Origin: Anaerolineaceae bacterium
GTDB lineage: Bacteria; Chloroflexota; Anaerolineae; Anaerolineales; Anaerolineaceae
Reading direction: 5' to 3'
Assembly (NCBI GenBank): GCA_012839565.1
Contig: DUMZ01000019.1
Coordinates: 1-64,000 of the forward strand
DNA length: 64,000 bases
Below, piece by piece: positions 21,932 to 31,106 of the stretch; position 1 is the first letter of the stretch; every line of letters begins with the position of its first letter. Position numbers and translations under genes: made by a program. The notes under the pieces are model-generated. The model had not been told where the DNA came from. It did no database searches and saw only the letters and a list, made by a program, of their open reading frames with translations.

Positions 21932-23287
21932 TTAGTCCTTTCTCTCTTTCGGTTTCGCAGGCGTGCCATACACAATCGTATTATCTGGCACATCGCGAGT
22001 TACCACAGATCCAGCGCCGGTTGTGGCATTTTTTCCAATTTTCAGCGGAGCAACAAGCATCGTGTCACTGCCAATGAAGGCAGAATCGCCGATTTCGGTA
22101 AGATGCTTGGTTTTTCCGTCATAATTACAGGTAATTGTGCCCGCGCCGATGTTAACATCCTTGCCAATTTCGGCATTACCAATATAGGAGAAGTGTCCCA
22201 TTTTGGTACCTTCACCAAGCACAGAGTCCTTCACCTCGCCGAAATTACCGATATGCACATGGTCCTGCAAAACAGCACCCTTGCGCAAACGGGCAAATGG
22301 GCCAATCGTGACATGATTGCCAACTTGCGCCGATTCTGCCACACTATATTGAATATGGCAGTCTTCGCCAACCAGCGTATCAATCAAAGTCGTATTTGGT
22401 CCTATGACTGAGTTTTTGGCAATTTTTGTTTTACCCATCAGCATCGTATTTGGCTGAAGCACAACATCCTGCGCCAGTTCAACCTCAAGGTGCACAGTCG
22501 TTGTCCAGGGGTCAATAAAGGTAACACCTTTACGCATCCAATCGCGGTTAACCCGCATACGCATCGCGCGCTCCGTATCAGCCAGGTCAACGCGGTCATT
22601 TATACCCAGACCTTCGCTGCGATCCTCAAGCACATACGCGCTCACCCGCAGTCCTTCGGCAACCGCCATGGCGACCAAATCAGTAATGTAATACTCACCT
22701 TTGGCGGAAGGTTGTAGCTTTTCCAGGGATTGCCAAAGCCATTTGGCGTCCACACAATACGCGCTGGTATTCTTTTCCCTGACCAAAAGTTGCTCAGGCG
22801 TGCAGTCGACTTCTTCAACAATTGCCTGCACGGAACCGTCGCTATCGCGAATGACGCGCCCAAATCCGCGGGGTTCTTCAGACATGACGGTCGTAATAAC
22901 CATCACGCTTTGGCTTTCCTGTTGCAGCTGAATGATATGTTCAATACTGGCCTGTGTTAAAAGTGGCATATCCGCGAAGGTAATGATGACTTTTTCAGAC
23001 TTGCCCTGCAAGAGGCTTTGCGCGCACATCACCGCATGGCCAGTACCAAGCTGTTTTTCCTGGATGGCAAATTGCACATCTTGTTTTACACCAGCTTGTA
23101 TCGCAGCTTTGACATCTTCTGCGCCATGTCCAATCACAACAACTGGCGGAATATCAACCACATTTTCTACCGCGCTTAAAGCGTGTAAAACCAAAGGCTT
23201 GCCCAGGATAGGATGTAATACTTTAGGTAATGTTGATTTCATGCGTGTGCCATGACCAGCAGCAAGCATAATAGAAGCTATTGTCAT
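21932..23287 (-). CDS. glmU: Bifunctional UDP-N-acetylglucosamine pyrophosphorylase / glucosamine-1-phosphate acetyltransferase
   Basis: 451 residues from the ATG at 23287 (GGAG 8 bases upstream; a longer frame adds 9 residues without support). Makes UDP-GlcNAc, precursor for peptidoglycan and for the sugar pathway at the right end of this window. The N-terminal uridylyltransferase carries the signature LAAGHGTRMKS, then ADMPLL and EKQLGTGHAV. The C-terminal left-handed beta-helix has repeated hexapeptides (GPNTTLID, HIGNFGEVKDS, GAGTITCNYDGKTKH). All expected parts are present. It heads the unit glmU-CBS protein-cdd. Confidence 0.96.
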   Translation of the reverse strand: MTIASIMLAAGHGTRMKSTLPKVLHPILGKPLVLHALSAVENVVDIPPVVVIGHGAEDVKAAIQAGVKQDVQFAIQEKQLGTGHAVMCAQSLLQGKSEKVIITFADMPLLTQASIEHIIQLQQESQSVMVITTVMSEEPRGFGRVIRDSDGSVQAIVEEVDCTPEQLLVREKNTSAYCVDAKWLWQSLEKLQPSAKGEYYITDLVAMAVAEGLRVSAYVLEDRSEGLGINDRVDLADTERAMRMRVNRDWMRKGVTFIDPWTTTVHLEVELAQDVVLQPNTMLMGKTKIAKNSVIGPNTTLIDTLVGEDCHIQYSVAESAQVGNHVTIGPFARLRKGAVLQDHVHIGNFGEVKDSVLGEGTKMGHFSYIGNAEIGKDVNIGAGTITCNYDGKTKHLTEIGDSAFIGSDTMLVAPLKIGKNATTGAGSVVTRDVPDNTIVYGTPAKPKERKD

Positions 23288-23307
23288 TGTATTCTCCAAA
23301 TGGAACG

Positions 23308-23346
23308 ACGACAAGCAGGAACCGGTTTACTCACGCTGCTTGTCGT
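23308..23346 (-). other. 11-bp hairpin between tRNA-Gln and glmU
   Basis: Perfect inverted repeat ACGACAAGCAG / CTGCTTGTCGT with a 17-base loop, just upstream of the glmU ribosome site on the minus strand. No U tract follows, so it is more likely a leader or processing structure than a terminator. Confidence 0.5.
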
Positions 23347-23398
23347 GTAAAAAGAATGATATGGATCGTCAGGTTCAGTTTCCACAATAATAACTAGG

Positions 23399-23469
23399 CT
23401 GGGGTACATGGATTCGAACCACGACAAACGGATTCAAAGTCCGGTGTGCTACCATTACACAATACCCCA
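23399..23469 (-). tRNA. tRNA-Gln (anticodon TTG)
   Basis: The 71-base minus-strand cloverleaf has acceptor stem TGGGGTA with TACCCCA and discriminator G. The anticodon stem is CGGAC / GTCCG-like around loop CTTTGAA with anticodon TTG, and the T arm is GTGGTTCGAATCCAT. The weak first pair U1-A72 is a tRNA-Gln trait. CCA is not encoded. It lies 111 bases upstream of glmU on the same strand and has its own promoter. Confidence 0.95.
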
Positions 23470-23478
23470 GGGACGATT

Positions 23479-23506
23479 ATTTTAGCACAATTTCCAGAAT
23501 ATGCAA
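23479..23506 (-). promoter_or_regulatory. Promoter of tRNA-Gln
   Basis: On the minus strand TTGCAT (23506-23501), 16 bases, TAAAAT (23484-23479) with an extended -10 TGC just before it. The -10 ends 10 bases before the mature tRNA 5' end, so transcription would start almost at the tRNA. Confidence 0.65.
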
Positions 23507-23540
23507 ATGATATCTCAAGTTTGGATTATTGTTTTGCGCG

Positions 23541-23771
23541 TTATTCTCTGTTACGGTCGCGCACTTCCTTGGCATAGGTAAAGATACCCATCATGCCAAG
23601 AAACAAGCCACTAACTAAAAGGGCGTATGTTAAGAAATCAATCCAGATTAAGGCTGGCAGTATTTCTGCCAGCCTTAGTGCTGGAATGATGACGCTAAGT
23701 GTGAGCAAAACGCCACCAATAATAATCATCGTCTTAGAACTGATTCTAAACAAATCCTTGTCCCTTAACAA
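23541..23771 (-). CDS. Small two-helix membrane protein at the end of Opp operon 1
   Basis: 76 residues from a TTG start (no strong ribosome site; a later ATG at the IIIGG segment is possible). Two hydrophobic helices (about 15-33 and 43-64) and a charged tail. It lies 11 bases after the OppF-like gene on the same strand. The second Opp operon also ends with a small membrane protein, though the two do not look alike in sequence. No family recognised. Confidence 0.55.
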   Translation of the reverse strand: MLRDKDLFRISSKTMIIIGGVLLTLSVIIPALRLAEILPALIWIDFLTYALLVSGLFLGMMGIFTYAKEVRDRNRE

Positions 23772-23782
23772 TTGCTATGGAT

Positions 23783-24826
23783 TTATTTAGCCACAGCCTT
23801 GTCTCTAAATAACCAACAATGCACCAAATGCTTTTCGGCTATTTCGAACTCTAGCGGTACTTCTTTGTCGCACAAATCAGCTATCATGTGTGGGCAACGC
23901 GGATGGAACCGACAACCTTCTGGCGGTTTTACCAGGCTTGGGGGTTCTCCTGGCGGTACGTCCTGGAATTCATCAACGTTTTTCGGATCGGGGTCGGATG
24001 TAGCCGCCAAAAGCGCATGCGTGTAGGGATGCGCTGTGTGGTTAATTAGGTCTGACTCCGGTGCCTTTTCAATGATTTGCCCAGCGTACATAACATAGAT
24101 GTACTCAGAGAAGTAACGTACGGTTGCCAGGTCGTGGGTGATATAGATAACCGCTAAGTTGTGTTCTTCCTGCAGCGAACGCAAAAGTTTGAGAATCTCT
24201 ACCCGTACAGAAGCATCCAGCATTGAGACCGGTTCGTCTGCAACCAACAAAATCGGATCCAAAATCATCGCGCGCGCAATAACGATACGCTGTTGTTGAC
24301 CGCCACTAAGCTGATGGGGGAACTTTTCAAGGAAGTCTTCCACAGGTGTCATGCGCACTTCTTCAAGCACTTTTACGACACGGTCGAAGCGTTCCTGTTT
24401 GTCTTTAACACCATTAACGATTAATGGCTCTTCAAGAATAGTACGGACATTCATGAATGGTGCCAAGGCTCCATAAGGATCCTGTTGCACATAACCAATC
24501 TTGCGACGCACATTCTTGAGAGCATCCGATTTTAGGTCGTTGATGATTTCGCCGTCAAATTCAATTTCGCCACCAGTTGGTGTGTTGAGACGCAAAATAG
24601 TCTTCATCAAACTTGTCTTACCACAACCGGATTCGCCTACAATCGCTATCGTTTCACCACGTCTTAACCTGAGATCGACATTATCGACAGCATGTACAAA
24701 ACCAGCATGTTGAAAACCGCGTTTTCTAAGTTCAAAATAGACTTTTAATCCGCGGATATTCAAAACAAAGTCTTCATCTTGCTCAAAGTTCTGTTCAATT
24801 GTTTTTTCATCAATTTGATCTGTCAT
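23783..24826 (-). CDS. Peptide ABC transporter ATP-binding protein, OppF type (operon 1)
   Basis: 347 residues starting at the ATG at 24826 (MTDQIDEK), 1 base after the OppD stop; a longer frame upstream overlaps OppD and is rejected. Walker A is GESGCGKTS, signature LSGGQQQR, Walker B ILLVADEP, and the switch His is in ITHDL. The C-terminal oligopeptide-transporter extension has the iron-sulphur-type cysteine segment around CRFHPRCPHM. It energises import with the OppD-like partner. It closes the core of operon 1 on the cytoplasmic side of the membrane. Confidence 0.93.
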   Translation of the reverse strand: MTDQIDEKTIEQNFEQDEDFVLNIRGLKVYFELRKRGFQHAGFVHAVDNVDLRLRRGETIAIVGESGCGKTSLMKTILRLNTPTGGEIEFDGEIINDLKSDALKNVRRKIGYVQQDPYGALAPFMNVRTILEEPLIVNGVKDKQERFDRVVKVLEEVRMTPVEDFLEKFPHQLSGGQQQRIVIARAMILDPILLVADEPVSMLDASVRVEILKLLRSLQEEHNLAVIYITHDLATVRYFSEYIYVMYAGQIIEKAPESDLINHTAHPYTHALLAATSDPDPKNVDEFQDVPPGEPPSLVKPPEGCRFHPRCPHMIADLCDKEVPLEFEIAEKHLVHCWLFRDKAVAK

Positions 24827-24827
24827 G

Positions 24828-25904
24828 CTAATCACCTTGTCCTTCATAGAGCCAACAAGCAACCCAGTCATCACCAAAGCGAGTAACAGGTGGTTCTTCT
24901 TCACACTTTTCCATTCGCTTTGGACAGCGTTCTTTAAACCGGCAACCTGTAGGTGGGTTGATAAGTGATGGCGGTTTTCCTTCAATAAAATGAGGTTCTT
25001 CGCGTTCCCGCAATCGTGGCACACTAGCCATCAAAGCTCTTGCATAGGGATGGCGGGGTTTGCTGAAAAAGCGATGGGACTCGCTAACCTCAATAATCTT
25101 GCCTGCGTACATAACTGCCACGATGTCGGCAAGTTCTGAAGACGTAGAGATGTCGTGGGTAATCAAGATAAAACTGGTATCCAGGTTAGCTTTGATGCGC
25201 TTAAGCAGGTTAAAGATATTAGCCTGGGTCAATACATCAAGTGCCGAAGTGGGTTCATCAAGGATAACCAGGTCAGGACCGGTAACCAGTGCCATTGCGA
25301 TAGCAACGCGCTGGCGCATACCACCTGAAAGCTCAAATGGATAACGGGTTAAGAAGTCAACCGGCACGCCCACATTGCGGAACATGATTGCCGCTTGTTG
25401 CATAGCTTCCTCTTTGGGCATACCATAATGCACCAGCATAGGCTCAGCAACCTGATCGCCTACGCGCAATACTGGATTGAGTGAGTTCATGGCGGCCTGT
25501 GGCACCATCGAAATTTTGACCCATCTGATTTCTTCGCGATAGTCATCATCACTCAGTTGCATCGTGTCAACATCACGCAACCATACTTCACCGGAATAAT
25601 GAGCCACGTTGCGTGGCAACAAGCGCAAAATGGCTTTGGCAAGTGAACTCTTTCCACAGCCTGATTCGCCAACAACGACCACAGCTTTGTTGGTTACCAA
25701 ATCAAAATTGACGCCATCAACTGCCTGTACTGGACCGCGAACGGTTTCAAAGTGAAGTTTAAGGTCTTTGATACTTAAGAGCAAACTGTGTTCTACTGGG
25801 CCTGTCTTATGAGTAGTTTCACTCATTTGGCTCATCAACTGAGCCTTTTCCTTAGCAGCAGCAATTGCATCATACTTGATGTCTTTGGTTTTTTGTTTTG
25901 CCAT
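24828..25904 (-). CDS. Peptide ABC transporter ATP-binding protein, OppD type (operon 1)
   Basis: 358 residues. Walker [10 protein letters not shown], signature ELSGGMRQR, Walker B LVILDEP, switch segment LITHDI, and the Opp C-terminal cysteine motif CRFKERCPKRMEKC. The first 40 residues are a non-conserved, Lys/Gln-rich extension. The start ATG follows the OppC-like stop by 1 base. It pairs with the OppF-like protein to drive the membrane subunits encoded just upstream. Confidence 0.93.
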   Translation of the reverse strand: MAKQKTKDIKYDAIAAAKEKAQLMSQMSETTHKTGPVEHSLLLSIKDLKLHFETVRGPVQAVDGVNFDLVTNKAVVVVGESGCGKSSLAKAILRLLPRNVAHYSGEVWLRDVDTMQLSDDDYREEIRWVKISMVPQAAMNSLNPVLRVGDQVAEPMLVHYGMPKEEAMQQAAIMFRNVGVPVDFLTRYPFELSGGMRQRVAIAMALVTGPDLVILDEPTSALDVLTQANIFNLLKRIKANLDTSFILITHDISTSSELADIVAVMYAGKIIEVSESHRFFSKPRHPYARALMASVPRLREREEPHFIEGKPPSLINPPTGCRFKERCPKRMEKCEEEPPVTRFGDDWVACWLYEGQGD

Positions 25905-25905
25905 T

Positions 25906-27282
25906 TTACATACCTCTCAATCTTGGGTTGAAGATTCGGTCAAGCGCAAAGCCCAACATCGCGAACCCAAGCCCAGTAATCATCAAGAATACTGCAGGCT
26001 CCAGAATCCAATAGAACATACCTTGATACAGCGCACCATATGTGCGGGCATCGTTGATGATCTTACCCCAGGTAGGTACGGTAGGATCACCCAGACCTAA
26101 AATCGCCAAAGATGCTTCAAGGAAGACATACGCAGGTACAGCTGATACCAGACCCGGAATGATCATAGGGATAACACGGGGAATCATGTATCGGATGATA
26201 ATGCGGTAATCGCTGGCTCCGTATGCTTTAGCTGCCTCAATGTAGGTAGACTCTCGAACTTGCAGGAAGATTGCCCTGCGTGATTTAATCGCCCCTGAGA
26301 ATATGTTCAAAAGAATCGTCACAGCCAAAAGCACCCAAATACTTCGCGAGTAGAAGGTACCCACCATAATCAGAATAGACAGGTAGGGAATAACCATATT
26401 GACTTCGGTGATTCTTTGAATGAGTTCATCCAGCCAACCGCCAAACCATGTGCCAAGCGCGGCAATGAACATAGAAATCAGTGCTGTACCCAAAGCAGCA
26501 GTGAGACCAAAAGCCAAGGCAATAGGCGCACCCCACATGATGGCGATTTTAAGATCTCTGCGCATGTGATCGGTACCAAAAAGCCCAAATACTGTGCCAT
26601 GCATCACCAATTCAGCATCAACATCCGACCCTTCTTCAAAGGTGGTCGCCTTGACATTAATCGTGTATGTGCCTTTGTCTACAACTGGCGGATAAACACC
26701 CACTTTGGTAAAAAGACCTTCAATAACATTCTTCAGAGGTGTTTCTGGCTCCCGACCATGCAAGCGGGTCAAACGGTTCATGAGTTTTTCTTCCTGACCA
26801 AATCTCACATTTGTGGCTCGGGCAATACCGCCATCAAATACCTTTATCTCTTCACCTGAAGGTGTAATCATCGTGATGACGATAAAGGGATTTCTATCCG
26901 TATAGTTCGATGTAAAGTACATAAAAATATCTTGGGGCAGTTCGTTATAGTTGTATTCCAGTTCGTAATTAAACTCAATTTGACTGCCACCTTTTTCACG
27001 TGGCGTGACTTCTTTCGAAAACTCTTCGCCTACGCCGGCATATACATCAATGGATTCAGGAAGTTTGTCTTTTCTAAACCAATTACTCCAGGTTGGTTGG
27101 GCATTCCTGGGATTCTTGTAGACAACTTCTTCAGTACCCTTCCACAAATAGATTGCTTCTTTGTAGGGGATAGTAATCATCGTATAAATAGAAAATACGA
27201 TTAACGCTAAGACTATCAACAATCCTACAATCGCGGAAGGATATCTGACAATATCCTGGAATGTGTCTTTAAATTTTTTCAT
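25906..27282 (-). CDS. Peptide ABC transporter permease, OppC type, with extracytoplasmic insert (operon 1)
   Basis: 458 residues from the ATG at 27282 (GGAGGG 9 bases upstream). Helix 1 is at about 19-37. A hydrophilic stretch of about 190 residues follows before the usual permease core begins near FGLFGTDHMRRDL (about 238), whereas OppC proteins normally reach this point near residue 80. The core has the remaining helices and the ATPase-contact loop EAAKAYGASDYRIIIRYMIPRV. The insert lies on the outside and reads as beta-rich (FVVI, TYTINVKAT). The GTDxxGRD motif is degenerate here. Confidence 0.9.
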   Translation of the reverse strand: MKKFKDTFQDIVRYPSAIVGLLIVLALIVFSIYTMITIPYKEAIYLWKGTEEVVYKNPRNAQPTWSNWFRKDKLPESIDVYAGVGEEFSKEVTPREKGGSQIEFNYELEYNYNELPQDIFMYFTSNYTDRNPFIVITMITPSGEEIKVFDGGIARATNVRFGQEEKLMNRLTRLHGREPETPLKNVIEGLFTKVGVYPPVVDKGTYTINVKATTFEEGSDVDAELVMHGTVFGLFGTDHMRRDLKIAIMWGAPIALAFGLTAALGTALISMFIAALGTWFGGWLDELIQRITEVNMVIPYLSILIMVGTFYSRSIWVLLAVTILLNIFSGAIKSRRAIFLQVRESTYIEAAKAYGASDYRIIIRYMIPRVIPMIIPGLVSAVPAYVFLEASLAILGLGDPTVPTWGKIINDARTYGALYQGMFYWILEPAVFLMITGLGFAMLGFALDRIFNPRLRGM

Positions 27283-27283
27283 C

Positions 27284-28411
27284 TTATTTCCCTCCGCCCA
27301 ACTTAACTCTGGGGTCAACAATGGCATACAGGAAGTCCAGGAAGAACACTGTTATACCCAACATATAAGCCTGAATAATCGTTGTGCCAACAATTACCGC
27401 GGTGTCATACTTGCTAATGGCGGTGTATATCGTTGTTCCAAGCCCCGGCCAGTTAAAAATCGTTTCCGTCAATGTGGCACCAGTCCAAATACCAACCATC
27501 AGCAAAGCAAAGCTGGTAATGATACTGGGCAAGGTTGGGCGCAGGATATAGCGTCGTTCAATCGCGCGGTCACCCAGACCTTTTGCCTTAGCCATATCAA
27601 CATAGTCTTCGCTGGAGTAGATTAAGAAGAATGTTCGCCAGGAATAGGTGTTTATAAAGAAACTCGATATAAACAGCGATCCTGCAGGAAGAATAAGATG
27701 TTTTAGAACATTCAGGAAATATCCAAGCTTTGTTGGTGGTGGAGGCGCATCTACCATACCACTAAAAGGCAAAACCTTTAACCATGCGGCGAAAATAAGG
27801 ATAAGGAATATGCCATAAAACCATGGCGGAATGGAAGATGTCGGCGACATTGCCACAATTAGCTTATCCCAAAAACTACCATAATGTCTTGACACCGCCA
27901 GCGCGATACTAAGCGTGACAAAAAACAACAGCAGTTGCGACGTGCCCATTAAGAGCAATGTGGCAGGAAGTCGCTCTAAAATGATGTTTCGAACCATCCT
28001 GGATCCATGGTCACTCACCATAAAACGTGCCCGGCCAAAATTGAGCGTTAAACCATTCCAAAGATGATGAAATGAGCGGGTGATAAAAGGCTGGTCTAAA
28101 CCTGCCAATCTTTCGCGCTCTTCAACAAGGTCTCTCACCATTTGCTCACGCATTTCGCGCGGTATATCCTTTTCACTTACCATAGCTGATACTTCCATAT
28201 TAACTTCCTCAATAATTGAGGCTTTTAGAATAGTATCAACATAACCGCCCATGTTGGCAACAAGAATAGTGATGTAAACACCAATGATGATAGTGATTAT
28301 CTGCAAAACTAAACGAATAGAAAAGAATCGCGCCAAGCGCTTAGCTGTTTCTCGTGTTGCTCTCTTTGCGTATTCTATTGGAGTTTCCTGTGAATTCGTT
28401 TCTATAGACAT
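27284..28411 (-). CDS. Peptide ABC transporter permease, OppB type (operon 1)
   Basis: 375 residues from the ATG at 28411, with GGGAGGTT upstream. Helix 1 at about 30-50 is followed by an outside segment of about 60 residues. The permease core then has helices near LLLMGTSQLLLFFVTL, FYGIFLILIF and later segments, with the ATPase-contact loop DMAKAKGLGDRAIERRYILRPTLP and the C-terminal PGLGTTIYTAI ... YAIVDPRV that mark OppB. It ends 1 base before the OppC start. It forms the membrane channel with OppC. Confidence 0.93.
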   Translation of the reverse strand: MSIETNSQETPIEYAKRATRETAKRLARFFSIRLVLQIITIIIGVYITILVANMGGYVDTILKASIIEEVNMEVSAMVSEKDIPREMREQMVRDLVEERERLAGLDQPFITRSFHHLWNGLTLNFGRARFMVSDHGSRMVRNIILERLPATLLLMGTSQLLLFFVTLSIALAVSRHYGSFWDKLIVAMSPTSSIPPWFYGIFLILIFAAWLKVLPFSGMVDAPPPPTKLGYFLNVLKHLILPAGSLFISSFFINTYSWRTFFLIYSSEDYVDMAKAKGLGDRAIERRYILRPTLPSIITSFALLMVGIWTGATLTETIFNWPGLGTTIYTAISKYDTAVIVGTTIIQAYMLGITVFFLDFLYAIVDPRVKLGGGK

Positions 28412-28443
28412 ACTGGGCAACCTCCCTTTCTTTTTTAAATAAA

Positions 28444-28471
28444 AGGGGCAAGTTTTTGTAAACCTGCCCCT
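28444..28471 (-). terminator. Attenuating hairpin between the binding protein and OppB (operon 1)
   Basis: A stem of about 12 pairs (AGGGGCAAGTTT / AAACCTGCCCCT, one wobble) with a 4-base loop, followed on the minus strand by TTTTATTT. It lies 26 bases after the binding-protein stop. It fits partial termination, giving more binding protein than permease. Confidence 0.8.
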
Positions 28472-28496
28472 CATGGGAGCTACTTAGCCACTCAGT

Positions 28497-31106
28497 TTAC
28501 TGGGCGGTAATGAACTCTATCGTTTCGAAAGTTGGCTGGGCAACTGCGATTGAGATTACTGCAACCTCAAGCTTGGTGGCACCATCACCAAATTTCGCGG
28601 TGTCTTCGCCACTGAAAGTGATAACGAAGTGGCCATCTTCAACTGCTTCAGCAGCGCTGATGATAACAACGTTGTTTTCAGCGTCGTAAACAAGGAACTT
28701 AACTTGTTTGATATCAGCCAGTTCGTAGGGTTTGCCCTGGAAGGTGACATAGATATCAAATGTGGCTTCTTCACCACCGACAACCTGGCCGGGACCATCA
28801 ATCTCGACATCGGAAATCTTTGGTGCAGAATACATTGACCAGCGGTCAGCAAGATCAGGATATTGATCCCAGTGAGCCATGACCAGTGATTTACCATTCA
28901 GATCAACAGACTTGAGGAAGTAAGGACCAACGCCCTGATGGTAGTTGCCATACTTTTCAAAGTGAGCTTTCAGTGCCTGGTAGCGGGCAATGGCTTGTTC
29001 TTTGGTGATGTATTGACCCAAAGTGGGTTCGTAAGGAATGGTTCCATCAGCAATGAGTTGATCAAGATGCTTGGTCAAAATCTCAAGGCTTGGTCCACCA
29101 ATGGTGCTGGTTTGTTCAACTTCGAGCTCAAGAGCTTTGGATTCGGTGTAGGCAAGTTCATGTGCAGCTTCTGCAGAGTTCATCATTGCATAGGATGCGA
29201 ATGAGCCTTCACCCTGGAAGTTGTTAATCCAGGTGTAGCCAATGGGAACAAGCAATTCAGCGTCAGCGCTGAAGGTATCTTGATAACCTTCCATGATCAA
29301 GGGATCAGTGGAAACAATCTTGAAGCCTTTGAAGGTTTGCATAAAGACATTGAAGGCGCCAACTGGTTGTTTGTCATAGATAGCAGATTCTTCTTTGGCT
29401 CGGTCGAAGCCCATGATGTATGACATCATGATGTCGGCCATTTCCAGGTTGCTGCCATCGTGCCATTTGACGACGTCAAAGAGATCTTCGCGGAAGTAAA
29501 CAACGGCTTTCGCTGTTGCGGTAACAGGTTCGCCACCACTCTTTTCATCAACAGTGATGAAGGTTTGAGTTTCGGCATCCCAGTCAGCCCAGGCATCGCC
29601 AGGTACAACGATTTCATCTGCGAAATCAAGGGTGAGCCAATCCAAAGTTTTCTGGACAGGCAAGCCAGTTTGAACAGTGACTTCGGCTTTGTCAACCCAG
29701 AAGGCGTTCAAAAGACCAGTGTAAGGATCATAGGTTGTGGCATAGCCAACGGTCATGCGCACGGCACCCTGGTCAGAAGTGGTGTTTGAACCGCGGACAG
29801 GGTTCCATGGACCATTGAACAAGAAGGGTTGGGTTGCCCAGCGCACTGTTCCACCTTCTTGACCTTCCCAGCGGAGGGTGAAGGGGGTGATTTGAGCGCT
29901 TTCAACACCAGCAGCCAAGTCGGTTGTAACAACGAGACCTTCCTGGTGGGGAACAAAGCGTTTGCTGTCAACAATCATGACCTGCAGGGAGTCTTCAAGT
30001 GAGAGCTCAAGAGCGCGGGCCATCATTTCGGCACGTTGTTCCATAGTGGTGAATTCGCGGTTGTAGAGTTTGTCGCCTAATTCCTGGAATTCGGGATCGG
30101 AATCATTTTCCATGAAGACAGGCAAGCCTTGTGCGGAGGTGGGCAGGTACATTTCCTGGAAGATGTTGGATTGGTCACGGTTCAGAACCGAAGCACCCCA
30201 ACCACCAGTGTACATGTGCCATTCGCCAGCTTTGGGATCGCCAGCAATCCAGATGGGACCAAGGTCGCCACCGGTACCTTCTTTGAAGTTAACGGCGAAA
30301 CCAAGTTTTTCCATTTGGCCGGTAAGGTAAGTACCCCAGGCTTTGCGGGTTCCATCACCATCGTTGCGGACCAGGAAGATGACTTCATATTGTTCGCCAT
30401 CAGCGTTCATATATTTGCCATCAGTCAAAGGATAGCCAGCGGCTTCCATTTCCGCATCAATGATTTCTTTGGCTTTCTCAAAGTTGTATGCGTATTTGGT
30501 TTCAAGGCGGCGAGCGGTATCAGCCAGGAGAGCATAATCTCCAAAGTTGGTCATAATAGCAAACCATTTGGGCAGGGCACCACCAGCGTAGAACTCTTGG
30601 TTGATGTAGTTGCGGTCAATCAAATAGTTGAATGCTTCGCGAATCTTGCGATTGCGGAAGACGTTGAGACCTTCGTTAAATTCAGCAGGGTTGAATTGAA
30701 GGGTGTAATAGGTACCGTTTGAAGTGGTATAGGGTAAGCCAGAGTCATTCAGCTGATCAAGGTCATTGGTACCGAAACCGTTGACGTAAACATCCACGGC
30801 GTCAGCTTCCATCTGCACAATAACCGATGGAGCATCGATAATAGAAACCACGATTTCGTCTAACCAACCACCAACACGGGTAGTGGGCTCGGGCTCGGGT
30901 TCTTCTTCGACGGGTTCCTCGACGGGCTCTTCCTCTACAGGTTCTTCCTCTACGGGTTCTTCGACGGGTTCCTCGACGGGTTCCTCAACAGGAACTTCAT
31001 CGACGGGGGGTTCTGGTGTCACAGGTTTTTGTTCGCAAGCAATAAGCATGCCACCAAGTAAAACTGTGACGAGCAGAAGTGATAAGATTCGTGCAAATTT
31101 ACTCAT
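28497..31106 (-). CDS. Family-5 solute-binding lipoprotein, apparently circularly permuted (operon 1)
   Basis: 869 residues from the ATG at 31106 (two tandem GGAG sites upstream). Lipobox LIAC with Cys24, then a Glu-Pro-Val linker to about 74. The order of the mature domain is unusual. Residues about 81-410 match the second half of a family-5 peptide-binding protein: WLDEIVVSIIDAPS, VDVYVNG, FRNRKIREAFNYLIDR, EKAKEIIDAEMEAAGYP. Residues about 417-750 match the first half: TVRWATQPFLFNGPWNP, VVKWHDGSNLEMADIMMSYI, GVGPYFLKSVD. About 765-869 is an extra beta-sandwich-like domain (VEIDGPGQVVGGEEATFDIYV). It should capture peptides or similar ligands at the cell surface for the downstream OppBCDF genes. 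Confidence 0.88.
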   Translation of the reverse strand: MSKFARILSLLLVTVLLGGMLIACEQKPVTPEPPVDEVPVEEPVEEPVEEPVEEEPVEEEPVEEPVEEEPEPEPTTRVGGWLDEIVVSIIDAPSVIVQMEADAVDVYVNGFGTNDLDQLNDSGLPYTTSNGTYYTLQFNPAEFNEGLNVFRNRKIREAFNYLIDRNYINQEFYAGGALPKWFAIMTNFGDYALLADTARRLETKYAYNFEKAKEIIDAEMEAAGYPLTDGKYMNADGEQYEVIFLVRNDGDGTRKAWGTYLTGQMEKLGFAVNFKEGTGGDLGPIWIAGDPKAGEWHMYTGGWGASVLNRDQSNIFQEMYLPTSAQGLPVFMENDSDPEFQELGDKLYNREFTTMEQRAEMMARALELSLEDSLQVMIVDSKRFVPHQEGLVVTTDLAAGVESAQITPFTLRWEGQEGGTVRWATQPFLFNGPWNPVRGSNTTSDQGAVRMTVGYATTYDPYTGLLNAFWVDKAEVTVQTGLPVQKTLDWLTLDFADEIVVPGDAWADWDAETQTFITVDEKSGGEPVTATAKAVVYFREDLFDVVKWHDGSNLEMADIMMSYIMGFDRAKEESAIYDKQPVGAFNVFMQTFKGFKIVSTDPLIMEGYQDTFSADAELLVPIGYTWINNFQGEGSFASYAMMNSAEAAHELAYTESKALELEVEQTSTIGGPSLEILTKHLDQLIADGTIPYEPTLGQYITKEQAIARYQALKAHFEKYGNYHQGVGPYFLKSVDLNGKSLVMAHWDQYPDLADRWSMYSAPKISDVEIDGPGQVVGGEEATFDIYVTFQGKPYELADIKQVKFLVYDAENNVVIISAAEAVEDGHFVITFSGEDTAKFGDGATKLEVAVISIAVAQPTFETIEFITAQ
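30885..31004 (-). repeat. Glu-Glu-Pro-Val coding repeat tract (binding protein 1)
   Basis: About 40 codons encode repeats of EEPV and EEEPV between the lipobox cysteine and the folded domain. At the DNA level they are degenerate 12- and 15-base units. The same kind of tract is found at 39196..39321. It acts as a flexible acidic spacer on the lipoprotein and is prone to copy-number change. Confidence 0.85.

Noticed and set aside
24827..25024. N-terminal extension of the OppF-like frame in operon 1
   Set aside because: It overlaps the OppD-like gene. The ATG at 24826 directly after the OppD stop is the natural start.
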